The notes under the pieces: generated by a model
Database searches by the model: none
What the model was told of the DNA's origin: nothing
Seen by the model: only the letters and a program-made list of their open reading frames with translations
Assembly (NCBI GenBank): GCA_947453445.1
Contig: CANGGP010000022.1
Coordinates: 1 to 47,284 of the forward strand
DNA from: Sphingobacteriaceae bacterium
GTDB taxonomy: Bacteria > Bacteroidota > Bacteroidia > B-17B0 > Aurantibacillaceae
DNA: 47,284 nucleotides
Reading direction: 5' to 3'
In this document: one piece after another, positions 43,028-47,284 of the stretch
Layout: each line of letters starts with the position of its first letter
Numbering within the stretch: position 1 is the first letter of the stretch
Made by a program: the position numbers and the translations under genes

Positions 43028-44202
43028 TGAATCACTTTTTTGATGCGGTTTAAAGCTTCTCTTAAAATGCCCTCTGAACTGGCGAAACTCATGCGGATAT
43101 AACCTTCGGCACCATCTCCGAACCATTGTTTTAAACCCGGCACAACAGCCACTTTTGCCTCTTTTAATAACAAGGCATGCATGGCTGCACTGCTTAAATT
43201 TGTTTGTCGAATATCCGTAAAGGCTACATAACAACCTTCGGGTGCAATGCAATTAAAATTTGGAATGGAATTAAGTTCATTCACTACCAATTGGCGCATT
43301 CGCGTTAAATGACTTAAAAAATCCTTCAACCAATAACTACAATCATTTATTGCTGTAGCGGCGGCTATTTGAGAAAGTGCATTGGCGCCATGAATGGTAG
43401 AGTAGTGCAAGGAGGCTTCCATCAGTTGTTTAAAGTAGGTGTCTTGGTGTGCCATCACAGCCCCAATGCGCAGTCCTGCCAAGCCATATGATTTACTAAA
43501 GCCGGTTACAGTAACCGTGCGTCTTCTTATTTCTTCGTCGATTGATGCAATGCTTGTAAATTCAGCAGGACTAAAAATGATATCGCTCCAAATTTCATCC
43601 GACAAAATTGTGAGATTGTATTTACATGCCAAATCACCCAATTGTTTTAATTCAGTTTTGCTAAACACCTTACCGGTTGGATTCAAGGGGTTGCACAAAC
43701 AAATAAGTTTAGTTTTATCGTTGATCAAGGGAGCCATGTTGTTAAAGTCAACATGTGTGGTGCCCGGCGGAATGGCAAAAGGTATAGCTGTAGCGCCTAC
43801 TGATTCAACTGAATACCGAAATAAAAAATCAACGGGATCGAAAATGATGGCCTCATCACCGGCATTTAAAAAAGCTTTACAAGTAAGGTATATGCCAAAT
43901 GCTGCACTGTCAACCGCAAATGTATGTGCGGCCAAAACAGGCACATGGCGTTTGTTTTGAAAAAATTGCGCCACGCTTTCCTTAAATTCGGGCATACCCT
44001 CAGGCGGCGTGTAACAGTAATAACGGTCTTTTGCAAATTTGCTGATGGCTTCCGAGATTTCAGGTGCGCTGGGAAAGTCAGGATCGGCTGCTGTAAGCGG
44101 AATGACTCCTTCTTCCACACTGGCCCATCTTAAATTGTGTGCCCTCTGCTTTAAGAGATGAAGATTTACATTTTCATTTTGAAACATATTTTGTTTTTGC
44201 AT
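43024..44202 (-). CDS. PatB/MalY-like class I/II aminotransferase or C-S lyase
   Basis: The 392-residue PLP enzyme has DPDFPSAPEISEAISKF, the cofactor-binding LCNPLNPTGKVFSKTEL, ILSDEIWSDIIF and the PLP lysine in VTVTGFSKSYGLAGLRIGAV. It ends with a substrate-carboxylate arginine in EGYIRMSFASSEGILREAL. The opening IPLTAADPDFPS resembles PatB/MalY (cystathionine beta-lyase/aminotransferase) proteins as well as aspartate-type aminotransferases. Its translation is coupled (4-bp overlap) to the monooxygenase-DsbA fusion. A sulfur-metabolism role fits that partner but is inferred. Confidence 0.87.
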   Translation of the reverse strand: MQKQNMFQNENVNLHLLKQRAHNLRWASVEEGVIPLTAADPDFPSAPEISEAISKFAKDRYYCYTPPEGMPEFKESVAQFFQNKRHVPVLAAHTFAVDSAAFGIYLTCKAFLNAGDEAIIFDPVDFLFRYSVESVGATAIPFAIPPGTTHVDFNNMAPLINDKTKLICLCNPLNPTGKVFSKTELKQLGDLACKYNLTILSDEIWSDIIFSPAEFTSIASIDEEIRRRTVTVTGFSKSYGLAGLRIGAVMAHQDTYFKQLMEASLHYSTIHGANALSQIAAATAINDCSYWLKDFLSHLTRMRQLVVNELNSIPNFNCIAPEGCYVAFTDIRQTNLSSAAMHALLLKEAKVAVVPGLKQWFGDGAEGYIRMSFASSEGILREALNRIKKVIQ

Positions 44203-44667
44203 TAGCGTTCATTGTTAGGCTTTTAATTCCTGTTCAATCAAATAAAAAGTATAAATCTTAAACAAGCTGAAAAATTACTTTTGGTTCATGTTGAAAAACA
44301 TCTCCATCAAGTTTTTTCATTTAAGGCAATACAAGCTCTTGTTGAACTGTATTAACTTATTTCTTGGCTAAGAACATGCTTTCCGCAATGCATATTCAGT
44401 CAATGTTTAAAATTTTCAAAGTATGGGAAGTATTCAAGATGTCGAGACTTATAAAATTGACCCATCTTCACCTTAAAATTGCTTCGTATTCACCAATAAT
44501 ACTGTCATTTTTTGTATTCACGACAAAACATGCCATTATTTTTTGTGAGAAACAAAAATCAAAAATTAATCATTGCAGAAAACTTGTTCCCGCATTGAAA
44601 ATAAAATTATATTTCCCCAATGCATTTGTGCATTTTAGTTGGGGCCTAAATTGAAAGTTTTGGAAAT
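44203..44667. other. 465-bp intergenic region
   Basis: No convincing gene was found. A 96-codon frame at 44364-44654 has a random-looking composition and no family resemblance. The only structure is an imperfect hairpin, CCCCAA (44615-44620) with TTGGGG (44639-44644), which could help end the minus-strand transcript from 44668 but lacks a T-run. Confidence 0.6.
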
Positions 44668-44940
44668 TTAAATGACTGAATCCTTGATCAAGGGTAGAAT
44701 TTCTAATGATTTCATGAGTTGGTACAATGGAAGTGTGGGCATTAATTCTTTAACCTTTTCTTCATCAATATCCTTAAAAATGAGCACTGCGCCATTTTTA
44801 GTTGGCCTTAAAAATAATTGTTCCAAAAATCCTGCCTTTTTCCATGCGGCAACTACTTCGCGTTCATGTTTAATGATGTCTTGAAAATTGGCCGGTAAAT
44901 TGTCGGTGTGAATGGTTAATATGGCTAAAACACGATTCAT
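44668..44940 (-). CDS. Small muconolactone-isomerase/YciI-like protein
   Basis: The 90-residue protein reads MNRVLAILTIHTDNLPANFQDIIKHEREVVAAWKKAGFLEQLFLRPTKNGAVLIFKDIDEEKVKELMPTL with charged breaks, and has the length and beta-alpha-beta pattern of dimeric alpha/beta barrel proteins such as muconolactone isomerase. The 'R-x-x-x-x-G-A-V-L-I-F' strand and 'L-P-x-x-x-x' turn fit. It diverges from an HxlR regulator, and such pairs are often controlled together. Function is uncertain; an electrophile- or lactone-related role is only a guess. Confidence 0.6.
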   Translation of the reverse strand: MNRVLAILTIHTDNLPANFQDIIKHEREVVAAWKKAGFLEQLFLRPTKNGAVLIFKDIDEEKVKELMPTLPLYQLMKSLEILPLIKDSVI

Positions 44941-45004
44941 AAAATTTAATGATTTAATAAGATTGAATTGAATAATAAATTAAACGTTTTGAAAAATTGC
45001 TTCC

Positions 45005-45050
45005 AACATATTTGTATGTTTCTTTTCTTAATACAAAAGTATTAGCTTTG
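45005..45050. promoter_or_regulatory. Divergent promoters with palindromic HxlR-type operators
   Basis: TAATACAAAAGTATTA (45029-45044) is a perfect 6-4-6 palindrome. It contains the minus -7 TACTTTTG (45034-45041, for the gene ending at 44668), and the plus -7 TAGCTTTG (45043-45050, for the HxlR gene) starts in its last two bases. A second palindrome, AACATATTTGTATGTT (45005-45020), lies 24 bp away. A bound regulator would block both promoters. Confidence 0.65.
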
Positions 45051-45104
45051 GTCATCAAAGCAGCTTATATTAAAAACATGTTTATAGGCTAAAATTATAG
45101 ACCA

Positions 45105-45473
45105 ATGGAAAATACTGGCTTCAGGAAGACAAAAGATTTTGCACCCGGCAATTGCCCGGTGTCGTATTGCATGAATATGTTTGGCGGAAAATGGAAACCA
45201 ACCATCATACACATGATTCGTACCGACAGAAACCGTTATAGTTTAATGCAAAAAAACATCCTCGAAATCAGCAAACAAACACTCACCAATCAATTGTGTG
45301 AACTGGAGGCTGATGGAATCATTGAAAGGCTTATTTATGCCGAAATACCACCCCGTGTTGAATACAAAATGAGTGCCTTTGGCCTCACACTTCTGCCCAT
45401 TATCGACAGCATGTACGCCTGGGCAAAACAAAACATGCCCGCTACCTTGGTACATGATTGCATGAAGTCGTAA
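45105..45473 (+). CDS. HxlR-family transcriptional regulator
   Basis: The 122-residue winged-helix protein has the family motif NCPVSYCMNMFGGKWKPTIIHMI near the N-terminus, with Cys17 and Cys22 (numbered from ATG 45105) close by, then ISKQTLTNQLCELEADGIIERLIYAEIPPRVEYKMSAFGLTLLPII. HxlR proteins often sense quinones, aldehydes or thiol stress through an N-terminal cysteine. It diverges from the small isomerase-like gene over a shared operator and is probably autoregulated. It may also govern the nearby aminotransferase and fusion enzyme. Confidence 0.92.
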   Translation: MENTGFRKTKDFAPGNCPVSYCMNMFGGKWKPTIIHMIRTDRNRYSLMQKNILEISKQTLTNQLCELEADGIIERLIYAEIPPRVEYKMSAFGLTLLPIIDSMYAWAKQNMPATLVHDCMKS

Positions 45474-45780
45474 AAAACTTTTCATTTTTTTATTTGTCCG
45501 TATAAAAGACAAAGTATTCCGAATTGAATAATTTTTTACTAAATTTAAGATTGTTTTTATAAACCCTTTTTAAATACCGACCTGTAATTATTTGAAACTT
45601 TTCTTGAAAATAATTTGGTTGAGAAAATTTGTTCGTGTGTTTGAAAAAAATATATATTACCGAGCACTTTTACGATAACTGAATTTAAAGAAATTCTACA
45701 ATGAAGAATAAAAAATTTTGAAAATTATCTTCATTTATTTTAATGGTGTTTAACTAAACAATATTTGCATAACATAGCGC
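45474..45780. other. 307-bp AT-rich intergenic region
   Basis: No open frame or RNA structure was recognised. The sequence is very AT-rich (for example TTTTTACTAAATTT). AATATTTG at 45760-45767, one base from the -7 consensus, may be the promoter of the PAS-protein gene. Confidence 0.5.
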
Positions 45781-47284
45781 ATGAAAGAATTTAATTGTAT
45801 TTATGAACTTTGTCATCTTGAACAGAATCATGCATTGACACAGCCCCAATACATCAATGAATTAATTCATATAATGCCCCATGGTTTTAGTGAACCATCT
45901 AAAATTCTGGTTAGAATAAATCTTTTTGATAAGATTTATACTTCTCAAAACTTCAAAGAAAACAAGAATTTTATTTCAGAAAAAATTGTCATCAAAGATC
46001 AGACATGCGGTAGCATTGAAGTGTATTATAAAGATGACATTCAGTTTTCGGAAGATGAGAAGCGCCTTTTGATGTTGATAAAACGCAATATTGAAAGCAA
46101 AAATGCAAGCCTTCGTTGTGAAGAAAAATATCAAGTGATTGCCAACAATACCTACAATTGGGAATTCTGGGTTGGGGTGAATCAGAAATTTATTTTTAAT
46201 TCTCCTTCTTGCGAAAGAATTACGGGTTATACGCCCGCGGAAATTGTTGACCACGAAATGTTGAATGAGCGCATCATTCATCCCGATGACCGTGCATTTT
46301 ATAGAGTGCATCGCCATGAAGTGGCCGAAAGAAGAGAGGCTGAAATCATTCAGTTTAGAATCATCAATAAAAGCGGAGAAACACGTTACATTGAGCATGT
46401 GTGCAAGCCTGTATTCGATGAATCTGGTATTTATGCAGGTGTGAGGGGAACCAATATTGATATCACTGAAAGACTAAAAATTGAAGAAGATATTCATAAT
46501 AGCGAAATTAAATTTAAAACCTTATTTTTTAGTTCACCTGTTCCATACCTGATTATTGTTGATGGCGTTTTTATTGAATGTAATTTGGCTGCCGAACAAT
46601 TGTTTCAAGGTGGTAGAAATGATTTAATTGGTAAATCACCTGAAACAATTTCTCCCGAATATCAAAACGGAGAAGTGCCTTCAACACTTTTAGCGGAAAA
46701 TTATTTGCGTGAATGTATGTCGAATGGAAGAGCTTCTTTTGAATGGATTCATCATCGAAAGGATGGGGCCGACTTGTTATTACTCGTCGATCTATCCCTG
46801 ATCGATTATGAAGGGAACAGCGCTATTCTCACTTGCTGGAAAGATATTACAACAGAAAGGAAAAAAACGGAAGAAGTTTTAAAATTTAGCATTTTAGCCG
46901 ATCAAGCCAATTATGGCATTGCCCTTACAGATATGGAGGGCAATTTGGATTATGTGAATCCTAACTTGGCAAAAATGCACGGTTATGAAGTTGAGGAATT
47001 AATCGGTAAAAATCTCACTGCACTGCATAACGAAGAACAACTTCATTCAGAAGTGTTTCCATTGTTGGGGAAAATAAAAACAGAAGGTGGTTTTTCAGCT
47101 GAAGAGGTAAACCATGTAAGAAAAGACGGATCAGTATTTCCAACTTTAATGAGTTCTAAGGTTATTTTTAATTCAGTTGGTGCACCTAAGTTTATGTCGG
47201 CCACCATGCTCGATATTTCTGCCAAGAAAAAAGATGAAGATGAAATCAGGAAACTTACAATGGCCATCGAACAAAGTCCTGCAG
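45781..47284 (+). CDS. Multi-PAS sensor protein, 3' end beyond the window
   Basis: The frame from ATG 45781 stays open to the last base (501 codons), so the gene continues past the window. Residues 1-~110 form a small ligand-domain-like region found before PAS domains in many kinases, with ILVRINLFDKIYTSQNFKEN and ISEKIVIKDQTCGSIEVYYKD. PAS domain 1 (about 118-235) contains FNSPSCERITGYTPAEIVDHE and ends RGTNIDITERLKIEED. PAS 2 (about 240-360) has LIIVDGVFIECNLAAEQLF and ends WKDITTERKK. PAS 3 (about 365-485) has IALTDMEGNLDYVNPNLAKMHGYEVEELIGKNL and ends ATMLDISAKKKDEDE. A fourth begins as MAIEQSPA. A kinase or cyclase output domain presumably lies downstream and cannot be named. Confidence 0.9.
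   Translation, partial: MKEFNCIYELCHLEQNHALTQPQYINELIHIMPHGFSEPSKILVRINLFDKIYTSQNFKENKNFISEKIVIKDQTCGSIEVYYKDDIQFSEDEKRLLMLIKRNIESKNASLRCEEKYQVIANNTYNWEFWVGVNQKFIFNSPSCERITGYTPAEIVDHEMLNERIIHPDDRAFYRVHRHEVAERREAEIIQFRIINKSGETRYIEHVCKPVFDESGIYAGVRGTNIDITERLKIEEDIHNSEIKFKTLFFSSPVPYLIIVDGVFIECNLAAEQLFQGGRNDLIGKSPETISPEYQNGEVPSTLLAENYLRECMSNGRASFEWIHHRKDGADLLLLVDLSLIDYEGNSAILTCWKDITTERKKTEEVLKFSILADQANYGIALTDMEGNLDYVNPNLAKMHGYEVEELIGKNLTALHNEEQLHSEVFPLLGKIKTEGGFSAEEVNHVRKDGSVFPTLMSSKVIFNSVGAPKFMSATMLDISAKKKDEDEIRKLTMAIEQSPA

Noticed and set aside
43028-43252. 75-residue N-terminal extension of the fusion enzyme
   Set aside because: It overlaps the aminotransferase in another frame, is Cys/Arg-rich and unlike any domain; MKAVIIGGG at 43027 is a proper FAD-protein start.
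44364-44654. 96-residue frame between two genes
   Set aside because: Its composition is random-looking, it shows no family resemblance and no promoter; it overlaps an imperfect hairpin.

Overview
The window reads as chromosomal DNA of a Bacteroidota bacterium. Several signals agree: promoters of the TAnnTTTG (-7) type, no Shine-Dalgarno sequences, lipoproteins ending their signal in a Cys-Lys-Lys motif, a type IX secretion C-terminal domain, a FISUMP-domain lipoprotein, a eukaryote/archaeal-type prolyl-tRNA synthetase, and a serA-DUF1015 pair. No phage, plasmid or complete insertion sequence was seen. The species cannot be named from the sequence.

Layout. 1-381 is a 153-bp tandem repeat. 383-1530 holds a MarR regulator and a yceI gene with palindromic operators. 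1666-2239 is a toxin-antitoxin pair whose toxin has an in-frame stop. 2329-2434 is a dispersed hairpin element, with a second copy at 21153-21248. 2561-4965 has an orphan ABC ATPase, a lipoprotein and an outer-membrane protein. 4967-13161 is a surface-polysaccharide region: kdtA, an FkbM methyltransferase, a glycosyltransferase, and then an overlapping operon of flippase, chain-length protein, O-antigen ligase/polymerase and methyltransferase. 13208-13844 is an MNT-HEPN toxin-antitoxin module.

13846-17694 (minus strand) is a tight operon of lhgO, dapA, a PyrR-like phosphoribosyltransferase and a SpoIIE-type phosphatase. 17809-21058 has a FAH-family hydrolase, a lipoprotein/beta-barrel pair and a DUF1801 protein. 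21306-26917 (minus strand) is a three-gene SMC-like condensin operon of MksF-MksE-MksB (JetA-JetB-JetC) type, with no MksG/JetD nuclease beside it. 27050-34703 carries a glycosyltransferase, a six-repeat T9SS-secreted adhesin-like protein, a thioesterase, a FISUMP lipoprotein, a conserved hypothetical and proS. 34885-39772 carries serA, DUF1015, yggS, a HEAT-like protein and mgtE.

39999-40376 is a tRNA-Glu gene followed by a scar made of an ISAon1-like transposase N-terminus and a second copy of the tRNA 3' end. 40551-47284 has tspO, an unusual flavin-monooxygenase/DsbA-like fusion translationally coupled to a PatB/MalY-like aminotransferase, an HxlR regulator diverging from a small isomerase-like protein over a shared palindromic operator, and a multi-PAS sensor protein cut by the window end.

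The strongest leads for undescribed biology are the monooxygenase-DsbA fusion, the nuclease-less MksBEF/Wadjet-like condensin, the covarying hairpin element family, and the tRNA/IS scar. All functional calls come from reading motifs and translated sequence. No database search was possible.
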